Positions 58,528 to 64,000 of a stretch of DNA of 64,000 nucleotides are shown in pieces. The translations under genes and the position numbers were made by a program. The notes beneath the pieces are model-generated. The model ran no database searches. It saw only the letters and a program-made list of their open reading frames with translations, and was not told the DNA's origin. Positions within the stretch are counted from its first letter, which is position 1, and the number at the start of each line of letters is the position of its first letter. The DNA is taken from the NCBI GenBank assembly GCA_963803085.1, contig CAWDLE010000037.1:124001-188000 (forward strand). Reading direction: 5' to 3'. The stretch comes from JACVRW01 sp963803085 (GTDB lineage: Bacteria; Actinomycetota; Thermoleophilia; Solirubrobacterales; Thermoleophilaceae).

Positions 58528-59312
58528 GCCGCGTCCAGCTTCGCCAGTACCTGCTGGAAGCCCTCGATGCCGTCTACCACCAGATCGGCCTGCTCGAGGA
58601 TCTCCCGCGGCCCCTCGTCGGAGCGCACGCCCACGCGCACGGCGTGGTCCAGCTCGCCCTCGTCCGCGAGCGCGATCAGCGCGGTGAAGCCGTCCAGGTC
58701 CGTCACGTCGTCGCCTCCGAACAGGGCAGTGCGCACGCCGGAGCGGACCACCAGGTCGCGCACCGCCAGTCCCTTGTCCACCGGCACCGGCGGGCGGATC
58801 TCGAGCACCTTGCGGCCCCAGTGGATCGCAAGGCCGGCCGTCTCCGCCTCCTGCGCGAGCCCCTCCAGGTGGGTGCGCGCCCTGTCCTCGTCCGGGGCGC
58901 CGCGCCAGTGGAAGGTCATGATCGGCCCCTTGTCCTCGATCCGGACGCGCATCGAGCGCAGCTCTGGCGTGTCGCGCTCGGCCACGAAGCCCTTCACCTG
59001 CTTCTCCCAGCTCTTGAAGACGGGCGCCACGCGCGGCGTGGTCGAGCCTGGCTCGAGCAGCTCGGCCCCGTGGGAGCCGGCGTAGGCCACGCCGCCCACG
59101 CCCACGAGCCGCCGCACGTCGGCCACCGAACGCCCGGAGATGCACGCTACGAGGCCATAGCGGCGCGCGAGGCGGCCGAGCAGCCGCGAGGTCTCCTCGG
59201 GCACGTGGGCGTCCTCGGGACGCTGCACGATCGGTGCGAGCGTCCCGTCCACGTCGCAGAAGATGGCCGCGCGCTCGGGGTCGCTCGTAATGGGACTAAG
59301 GGCCTCCAGCAC
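58524..59312 (-). CDS. otsB: Trehalose-6-phosphate phosphatase
   Basis: 262 residues from GTG 59312 (VLEALSPITSDPERAAIF); the region above it overlaps the divergent TauE gene. HAD-superfamily phosphatase: motif I FCDVDGTLAPIVQRPEDA (nucleophile Asp), motif II VACISGRSVADVRRLV, YAGSHGAELL (a trehalose-phosphatase hallmark), KVLEIRPPVPVDKGLAV (Lys), motif IV FGGDDVTDLDGF. It makes trehalose from trehalose 6-phosphate. The synthase otsA is not in this window. Confidence 0.92.
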   Translation of the reverse strand: MLEALSPITSDPERAAIFCDVDGTLAPIVQRPEDAHVPEETSRLLGRLARRYGLVACISGRSVADVRRLVGVGGVAYAGSHGAELLEPGSTTPRVAPVFKSWEKQVKGFVAERDTPELRSMRVRIEDKGPIMTFHWRGAPDEDRARTHLEGLAQEAETAGLAIHWGRKVLEIRPPVPVDKGLAVRDLVVRSGVRTALFGGDDVTDLDGFTALIALADEGELDHAVRVGVRSDEGPREILEQADLVVDGIEGFQQVLAKLDAA

Positions 59313-59330
59313 GCGCCGTAGTATGCCCCG

Positions 59331-59672
59331 GTGCGCCTCGCCGCCATCGCCACCGCAGCGGGAGCGTTCTCGGGGCTGTTCGGAGTGGGCGGCGGAGCGA
59401 TCATCGTGCCGCTGCTCGTGCTTTGGCTCGGCTACGAGCAGCGGGAGGCCACGGGCACCTCGCTGGCGGCAATCGTGATCATCGGCGCCGTCGCCGCCAC
59501 AGCGCACGCCGCGTACGGCAACATCGTGCTCGGAGACGGCCTGCTCGTGGCAGCTCCGGCGATCGTCGGCGTCCTCGCTGGCACGTCCCTACAGCAGCGG
59601 ATCTCGGAGCGCGCGGTGGCCGGCGCCTTCATCGTCCTCCTGGTTGTGTCGGCCGCGGTGCTCATCGTCTGA
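59331..59672 (+). CDS. TauE/SafE family half-transporter (first half)
   Basis: 113 residues, GTG start. Four predicted membrane helices with the family motif GAFSGLFGVGGGAIIVPLLVLWLG (about 12-35), then GTSLAAIVIIGAVAATAHAAYGNI. TauE/SafE permeases normally have eight helices in one chain, made of two such repeats. Here the first repeat is a gene of its own that ends TGATG into a second half-size gene. They probably form the transporter as a pair, exporting small anions or sulfur compounds. The divergent otsB start is 18 bases away. Confidence 0.85.
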   Translation: MRLAAIATAAGAFSGLFGVGGGAIIVPLLVLWLGYEQREATGTSLAAIVIIGAVAATAHAAYGNIVLGDGLLVAAPAIVGVLAGTSLQQRISERAVAGAFIVLLVVSAAVLIV

Positions 59673-60052
59673 TGGACTTCGTGGGCCTGGACCTAGTGGG
59701 CCTGCTCGCGATGGGATTCGCCGCCGGAATGGCGGGCGGGCTCCTCGGCGTGGGCGGCGGCATCCTGTTCGTGCCGGCGCTCGTGATCTTCGCTCACGAG
59801 TCGCAGCTGGAGGCCGTGGCAACCTCGCTGGTGGCGATCGTGCTGGTGGCCCTCGTCGGCGCCTGGCGGCAGCGCGGATACGGCAACCTGCGCCTGCGCG
59901 ACGGCGTCATCATCGGCGTCCTCTCGCCGCTCGGTGTGCTCGTGGGCGTGCTCCTCGCGAACACCGTGCCGGAGCGTGCGCTGGAGCTGTCGTTCGCCGG
60001 CGTCCAGCTGGTGTTCGCGTGGAGGCTCGCGGGAAGCGCCGGACTGCGCTAG
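59672..60052 (+). CDS. TauE/SafE family half-transporter (second half)
   Basis: 126 residues, ATG sharing its A with the TGA of the upstream half. Four helices; AGMAGGLLGVGGGILFVPALVIFA matches the first half's motif. ATSLVAIVLVALVGAWRQRGYGNLRLRDGVII aligns with GTSLAAIVIIGAVAATAHAAYGNIVLGDGLLV, so the two genes are tandem paralogues. The codon use is like the neighbours. No stop or frameshift damage is seen: each half has its own start and a clean end, which argues against a broken eight-helix gene. Confidence 0.85.
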   Translation: MDFVGLDLVGLLAMGFAAGMAGGLLGVGGGILFVPALVIFAHESQLEAVATSLVAIVLVALVGAWRQRGYGNLRLRDGVIIGVLSPLGVLVGVLLANTVPERALELSFAGVQLVFAWRLAGSAGLR

Positions 60053-60063
60053 GTTGCAGCCCG

Positions 60064-60396
60064 GTGGAGATCCTCGATGTAGAGACCGAGGACCGCAACG
60101 GACTCGTGCACGTGGCTCTGAAGGGAGAGTTGGACCTCTCCACGGTGGCCAAGGTTCAGGATGAGTTGCGGCGAGTGGAGGCCAACGAGCCGCCCGTCGT
60201 CGTGCTCGATCTGTCGCGCCTGACATTCCTCGACTCCACCGGACTGCGCTGTCTCGTGACCGCCGACGAGCGCGCCCGCGACGGTGGTCGCCGGGTGGTC
60301 ATCGTGCGAGGGCCCGAGCCGGTGCAGCGCGTCTTCACGATCACGCGCCTCGAGGAGAGGCTCGAGATGGTGGACGACGCATCTGCGGTCACTTGA
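60064..60396 (+). CDS. STAS-domain anti-sigma factor antagonist (SpoIIAA/RsbV type)
   Basis: 110 residues, GTG start at 60064, 11 bases after the half-transporter pair. STAS fold: VALKGELDLSTVAKVQDELRRV, VVVLDLSRLTFLDSTGLRCLVTADERARDG with the phosphorylatable Ser in FLDSTGLR (about 60), and VRGPEPVQRVFTITRLEERLEM. In the usual scheme the unphosphorylated form binds an anti-sigma kinase (SpoIIAB/RsbW) and frees a SigB/SigF-type factor. Such a sigma gene follows, but no kinase gene is in between. Confidence 0.9.
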   Translation: MEILDVETEDRNGLVHVALKGELDLSTVAKVQDELRRVEANEPPVVVLDLSRLTFLDSTGLRCLVTADERARDGGRRVVIVRGPEPVQRVFTITRLEERLEMVDDASAVT

Positions 60397-60423
60397 GCCA
60401 GTTTGGTCACTGACCCCAGCGAG

Positions 60424-60448
60424 GTTTTGCAATTGCCCGAAAGGGTGA
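60424..60448 (+). promoter_or_regulatory. Candidate SigF/SigB-type promoter before the SigF-like gene
   Basis: GTTT (60424-60427), 15 bases, then GGGTGA (60443-60448) is close to the GTTT-N(14-17)-GGGTAT promoters used by SigB/SigF factors. A start site about 7-10 bases downstream would fall on or next to the GTG at 60459, giving a leaderless mRNA. Self-regulation is therefore possible. It is a match by eye. Confidence 0.5.
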
Positions 60449-60458
60449 TATGTGACAT

Positions 60459-61253
60459 GTGACACCAGCCGTCCTGTTGGGGGAGCCGGCGGCTGAGTCT
60501 CCAGAGGCACGGAGGCTCGAGGACGACAGGCTCCTTTTGAGCTATCACAGGGAGGGGAACCTCGAAGCTCGAGATGAGCTCGTGGTCCGCTTCATGCCGT
60601 TGGCGCGCCAACTTGCAGCGCGTTATCGCCATGCGGGCGAGCCGCTGGAGGACCTGGTCCAGGTGGCCTGCGTGGGCCTCATCAAGGCCGTGGACCGCTA
60701 CGACCCGGACCGCGGCAACGGCTTCACGCGCTATGCGGTTCCCACGATGCTCGGCGAGATCAAGCGCCATTTCCGGGACAAGGGCTGGTCGGTGCATGTA
60801 CCTCGCGCGACCCAGGAGCTGGTGCTGAAGGTGGGCGAGGCGCTCGGTTCCCTTCCGGCGAAGATCGGCCGCTCGCCGACGCCGCGCGACGTGGCCCTTG
60901 CCGTGGGCGCCCCGGTCGAGGACGTGCTCGAGGCGATGGAGGCGGCGACCGCCTACGAGGCAGTCTCGCTCGACGCCCCGCGCCCGGGCGGCGCCGAGGA
61001 GGAGACCTGGACCCTGGCCGACTCGCTCACGGAGGAGGAACAGGGCTACGAACTCGTCGAGATCGGAGAGACGCTGCGCGGCACCCTGGAGGCGCTGCCC
61101 GCGCGCGAGCGACTGATCCTGCGCCTGCGTTTTGAGGAGGACATGACGCAGGCAGAGATCGCCGAGCTGGTCGGCGTCTCCCAGATGCACGTGTCGCGAC
61201 TGCTGCGCCGCTCACTGGACCGGCTCTCGGCAGCAAGCGCGGCTGCGGCGTAG
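60459..61253 (+). CDS. SigB/SigF/SigG-family RNA polymerase sigma factor
   Basis: 264 residues, GTG start. Sigma-70 family without region 1: region 2 contains LVVRFMPLARQLAARYRHAGEPLEDLVQVACVGLIKAVDRYDPDRGNGFTRYAVPTMLGEIKRHFRDKGWSVHVPR, the pattern of general stress/sporulation-type factors. Region 3 is ELVLKVGEALGSLPAKIGRSPTPRDVALAVG, and region 4.2 is LRFEEDMTQAEIAELVGVSQMHVSRLLRRSLDRL. An anti-sigma factor probably exists elsewhere. It is followed one base later by a second sigma gene, so both are made from one message. Confidence 0.92.
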   Translation: MTPAVLLGEPAAESPEARRLEDDRLLLSYHREGNLEARDELVVRFMPLARQLAARYRHAGEPLEDLVQVACVGLIKAVDRYDPDRGNGFTRYAVPTMLGEIKRHFRDKGWSVHVPRATQELVLKVGEALGSLPAKIGRSPTPRDVALAVGAPVEDVLEAMEAATAYEAVSLDAPRPGGAEEETWTLADSLTEEEQGYELVEIGETLRGTLEALPARERLILRLRFEEDMTQAEIAELVGVSQMHVSRLLRRSLDRLSAASAAAA

Positions 61254-61254
61254 C

Positions 61255-62319
61255 ATGCGGCGGGTGGCGCAGGAGCTCACCTTACGTCCAGAGGTGGCCG
61301 CACTCCTTGCCCGGGGCGAGGAGCGCGGCTGCGTGAACCTGTCCGAGTTCGACGAGCTCGTGCAGGCGCTCGAGTTGATGGACGACGACGTCGACGCGCT
61401 CGAGGCCCACCTCGAGGCGCAGGGCATCGACATAGGCGACGACTGCGGCCGCGCGGGCGTCGAGCCCACGACGTTCCGCAACGGCGAGCTGGCCGCGGCC
61501 ACCACCGACGCTCTTCAGCTGTTCCTGAACGAGATCCGCCGCTACCCGCTGCTCACGGCGGGGCAGGAGGTGGACCTCTCGAAGCGGATCGAGCAGGGCG
61601 ACCTCGGCGCCAAGGAGCGCATGATCAACTCGAACCTTCGCCTCGTGGTCTCGATCGCGAAGAAGTACCAGGGGCAGGAGCTCTCGCTGCTCGACCTGAT
61701 CCAGGAGGGCATCTTCGGCCTGATCCGGGCGAGCGAGAAGTTCGACTGGCGCAAGGGCTACAAGTTCTCCACCTACGCGACCTTCTGGATCCGCCAGGCC
61801 ATCCAGCGCGGCCTCGCGAACAAGGCGCGCACGATCCGTATCCCGGTGCACATCGGCCAGCGCGAGCGCAAGATCGTGAGGGCCGAGCGTGACCTCTCGA
61901 CCCGCCTGGGCCGCGAGCCGACCGACGAGGAGATCGCCACGGCCGCCGAGCTGCCGCTCGAGCAGGTTGAGGAGGTGCGCGACGCCGCACGCACGGTCAC
62001 GAGCCTCGACCGGCCGATCGGCGAGGAGGGCGATACCGCTTTGGGGGACGTGCTCGAGGGTGGCTCACCGCCCGTCGACCAGGAGGTCGAGGTCAGCCTC
62101 AGCGAGGAGCTTCTGAGGCGGACGATTGAGGAGCTTCCCGAGACCGAGCGCGACGTGATCAGGCTCCGATTCGGGTTCGAGGACGACGATCCGCAGCCGC
62201 TCCGGGAGACCGGGCGCCGCCTCGGCCTATCGGCGGAGCGGGTGCGCCAGATCGAGTCTCGAGCCCTCAAACGGCTCGCTCTACGCCGTGAGCTTGAAGC
62301 GCTCCGCGAGGTGGCCTAA
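61255..62319 (+). CDS. RpoD-like (group 2) sigma-70 factor
   Basis: 354 residues, ATG start one base after the previous stop. No long region 1.1. Region 1.2 is DALQLFLNEIRRYPLLTAGQEVDLSKRIEQGD. Region 2 is LRLVVSIAKKYQGQELSLLDLIQEGIFGLIRASEKFDWRKGYKFSTYATFWIRQAIQRGL. Region 3 is RIPVHIGQRERKIVRAERDL, and region 4 is VIRLRFGFEDDDPQPLRETGRRLGLSAERVRQIESRALKRL. The first 80 residues are acidic and Leu-rich. It is closest to primary/HrdB-type factors but short, so an alternative group 2 factor is likely. Being joined to a SigF-like gene is unusual. Confidence 0.9.
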   Translation: MRRVAQELTLRPEVAALLARGEERGCVNLSEFDELVQALELMDDDVDALEAHLEAQGIDIGDDCGRAGVEPTTFRNGELAAATTDALQLFLNEIRRYPLLTAGQEVDLSKRIEQGDLGAKERMINSNLRLVVSIAKKYQGQELSLLDLIQEGIFGLIRASEKFDWRKGYKFSTYATFWIRQAIQRGLANKARTIRIPVHIGQRERKIVRAERDLSTRLGREPTDEEIATAAELPLEQVEEVRDAARTVTSLDRPIGEEGDTALGDVLEGGSPPVDQEVEVSLSEELLRRTIEELPETERDVIRLRFGFEDDDPQPLRETGRRLGLSAERVRQIESRALKRLALRRELEALREVA

Positions 62320-62326
62320 GACACAG

Positions 62327-62389
62327 AAGGGCCACCCGTCTCCACGCAACGTCCCCCACAGGTCCGCTGTACGGCTCCGGATGGCCCTT
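62327..62389. terminator. Large inverted repeat after the sigma operon
   Basis: AAGGGCCA (62327-62334) pairs with TGGCCCTT (62382-62389), followed by T and then CAGA. Inside, ACAG-GTCCG-CTGT forms a small nested stem, flanked by CGT and ACG. It fills the 79-base gap between the sigma stop (62319) and the convergent amidohydrolase stop (62399), where a terminator for one or both is expected. The large loop makes this uncertain. Confidence 0.5.
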
Positions 62390-62398
62390 TCAGAACCG

Positions 62399-63541
62399 CT
62401 ACCCGGCCGTGGCCGGGCGAAACGCTGGGGTCGGGACATCCGGCGTTCGTACGATGCCGATCGCGGCCACCGCGAAGTGGAGCCCAGGCGCGAAGCGGGC
62501 CGGCCTGCCGTCGCCCTCGGGTGAGTAGCGCTCGCGCTGGTCGAGCAGCTCCAGAACCCAGCGGCAGACCGCGGCCTGCGGGGCATCGTCACCCACGTCG
62601 CAGGCGAGCCGGACGAGCGCCAGCGTCTCCGCCGGCTCCACGCCCTGGAACATCTGGCCCAGCGCGCTCATGAGGGACGAGTAGACGCGGTCGAGGAGCG
62701 GGTCGCGCGAGAGCTTCTCCACCCCCGGCGCCGGTCCGAGGTCGAGCGGCTCCTCGCCGTTCACCAGCCGCAGCGCCTGGCCGCCGAGCACCCCCCGAGT
62801 CTGCTCGGCGTCGAGCCCCACCTGGAGCGCGTTGCGAGCTGACATCACGGTGGCCCACGTGGGCGACCCGTAGGGCGCGTCGCTCGCCATCAGGATCTGG
62901 CCGGGTGCAACGAGCGCGAACAGGGCCTGGACGTCGCTGGGCGACCACCAGGAGGTGTCGAAGAAGAGGTTCGGATGGTCGGGCGTCTCGCGCCAGATCC
63001 AGGCGAGGTCCGAGATGCCGGCGTGCGCGAGGATCAGCCGCATCCCGGGATGCCGACCGGTGGCCTCGACCGAGTGGCGCCCCAGCGCCGGGATGCCGCG
63101 GCCCGCGTGCACCATCACCGGCAGGTGGCGCTCGTTCGCGAGAGCGAACACCGGTTGGAGTCCGGGGTGGTCGAGCGTGAACTGCTCCGCCCGCGGATGA
63201 AGCTTGATCCCGCGCGCTCCGCGCCCGAGCGCGCGCTCTGCCTCCGCGAGCGCGTCGTCATGCGGGTTGAGCCGGGCAAACGGGAACAGCCGGCCGCCGC
63301 TCGCGTCGGCCTCCTCGATGACCATGTCGTTCGCGGCGGAGTAGCCGTCCGGCTCGTGCATCGGGAAGACGAAGGCTCGAGCGTGTATCCGCTCGAGTGA
63401 GCCCTTCAGTTCAGCGCTGCTACACGCGTAGCCGTCGGGGTCGTTAGACCCGATGTGTGTGTGGGCATCGAGCGGCTCGATGTCCGGCACGTCGTCGCGC
63501 AGGCGGTCGAGCCACGGGAGCATGCCCGAATCTGGAATCAC
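62399..63541 (-). CDS. Amidohydrolase family protein (TIM-barrel, amidohydrolase-2 type)
   Basis: 380 residues, GTG start. Metal-dependent hydrolase/decarboxylase: LDAHTHIGSNDPDGY (HxH), ARLNPHDDALAEAERALGRGARGIKLHPRAEQF (Lys-His), VMVHAGRGIPALG (His), MRLILAHAGISDLAWI (His), and ILMASDAPYGSPTW (Asp). This is the amidohydrolase-2 pattern, which includes ACMSD-like decarboxylases and lactonases. The C-terminal 90 residues form an extra helical region not found in most members. The substrate is unknown. It lies 15 bases after the PAS gene on the same strand. Confidence 0.88.
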   Translation of the reverse strand: MIPDSGMLPWLDRLRDDVPDIEPLDAHTHIGSNDPDGYACSSAELKGSLERIHARAFVFPMHEPDGYSAANDMVIEEADASGGRLFPFARLNPHDDALAEAERALGRGARGIKLHPRAEQFTLDHPGLQPVFALANERHLPVMVHAGRGIPALGRHSVEATGRHPGMRLILAHAGISDLAWIWRETPDHPNLFFDTSWWSPSDVQALFALVAPGQILMASDAPYGSPTWATVMSARNALQVGLDAEQTRGVLGGQALRLVNGEEPLDLGPAPGVEKLSRDPLLDRVYSSLMSALGQMFQGVEPAETLALVRLACDVGDDAPQAAVCRWVLELLDQRERYSPEGDGRPARFAPGLHFAVAAIGIVRTPDVPTPAFRPATAG

Positions 63542-63556
63542 GTCGGGTGAGAGTAC

Positions 63557-64000
63557 TCAGCTCGTTTCGAGCAGGAAGTGGTCCGGCTCGCCGCCCTCGC
63601 GAACGACCGAGAGCTTGCCCACGATCGGCACGAGCAGGCCCTGAGCGTGGACATAGCCGGTGTTGATCTCGGCTGACTCGGCGCGGCCCTCCAGCATGTC
63701 CTTCATCTGCTGGCGGTGCTTGTCGAGGTTGGCGCGGTCCATCACGGGCGGCCAGACGGCCTGCTGGAACTCGGGCTCGGTGTAGCCGACCAGGTCTGAG
63801 AACGCCTGGTTCAGCTCCTTGAAGCGCCCATCGATGCCGATGGTGGCCATCGGCGTCTTCATGTCGTCGAAGCCAGGACGGTCGTCGCGCTTGGGAACGT
63901 CGTCGTTGCGGTTCGCGAACAGCGGGCGGTGCGGGTCGGCGCCGGCGGGCGTAGCCGGAGCTGGCGCCACGGGCGCGGGACCGCCCCTCGCGCCGTTCTC
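63557..64000 (-). CDS. PAS-domain protein (partial, N-terminus outside the window)
   Basis: The frame is open through the right edge at 64000 and ends at 63557; at least 148 residues are visible. An Ala/Pro-rich linker (VAPAPATPAGADPHRPLF) is followed by one PAS domain: MATIGIDGRFKELNQAFSDLVGYTEPEFQQAVWPPVMDRANLDKHRQQMKDMLEGR, then NTGYVHAQGLLVPIVGKLSVVREGGEPDHFLLE. This is a C-terminal sensor domain of a larger protein. A GTG at 63970 could start a short form, but coding seems to continue upstream of it. Confidence 0.8.
   Translation of the reverse strand, partial: ENGARGGPAPVAPAPATPAGADPHRPLFANRNDDVPKRDDRPGFDDMKTPMATIGIDGRFKELNQAFSDLVGYTEPEFQQAVWPPVMDRANLDKHRQQMKDMLEGRAESAEINTGYVHAQGLLVPIVGKLSVVREGGEPDHFLLETS

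Overview
This 64 kb window is very GC-rich, and its codons favour G or C at the third position so strongly that real genes stand out from their shadows on the other strand. The gene content suggests a high-GC actinobacterium-like chromosome, most probably class Thermoleophilia (Solirubrobacterales relatives). The signs are SigF/SigB-type and RpoD-like sigma factors, actinobacterial-style c-di-AMP (ydaO) riboswitches in front of cell-wall genes, many GTG and some TTG starts, and dense operons whose genes overlap by 4 bases. The lineage is an inference, since there is no rRNA here. No phage, integrase, insertion sequence or CRISPR array was seen, so this is ordinary chromosomal backbone.

Layout. 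1-3.5 kb: cell-wall enzymes, namely an L,D-transpeptidase and a riboswitch-controlled M23 peptidase with a repetitive tail. 3.6-10.7 kb: pyrE, nudC, rfbC, a frameshifted PQQ-type sugar dehydrogenase with RTX-like repeats, an MFS exporter, a decayed SHOCT-protein remnant and a DUF2252 protein. 10.7-14.6 kb: tRNA-Arg(CCU), thiI, an unknown gene, galT, a GNAT gene and a thioredoxin-like lipoprotein. 14.8-17.4 kb: a large superfamily II helicase. 17.4-24.8 kb: one uninterrupted minus-strand operon, ccmABCD-hemA-hemC-cobA/hemD-SAM hydrolase-birA. 24.8-28 kb: a VOC protein, molybdopterin genes, precorrin-2 dehydrogenase and an aldo/keto reductase. 28-38.4 kb: aldehyde dehydrogenase, rarA, a frameshifted hydrolase, DUF1385, nicotinate phosphoribosyltransferase, an FtsH-like protease, a cupin, methylmalonyl-CoA epimerase, PAP2 and ychF. 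38.5-51.6 kb: GlxA/PfpI regulators, SpoIID, a cyclase fused to a degenerate hydrolase, a ThDP decarboxylase plus succinate-semialdehyde dehydrogenase pair, a second M23 protein, fumC, sensors and regulators, and a riboswitch-controlled CAP protein. 51.6-64 kb: ileS, trxA, a polyprenol-type glycosyltransferase, polX, otsB, a TauE/SafE transporter split into two half genes, a STAS protein with two tandem sigma factors, an amidohydrolase and a PAS protein running off the edge.

How the genes fit together. The central operon makes uroporphyrinogen III and precorrin-2 and feeds heme export for cytochrome c maturation; the separately encoded precorrin-2 dehydrogenase at 26 kb would complete siroheme synthesis. 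The decarboxylase/dehydrogenase pair at 43-46 kb, close to fumC, looks like the 2-oxoglutarate to succinate bypass of the TCA cycle known from cyanobacteria. Two c-di-AMP riboswitches tie secreted wall-associated proteins to one second messenger. Four one-base indels in short G or C runs break three otherwise well-conserved genes, which suggests consensus errors in the assembly at least as much as real decay. Several families of small palindromic repeats are scattered between genes, and one lies inside hemC.
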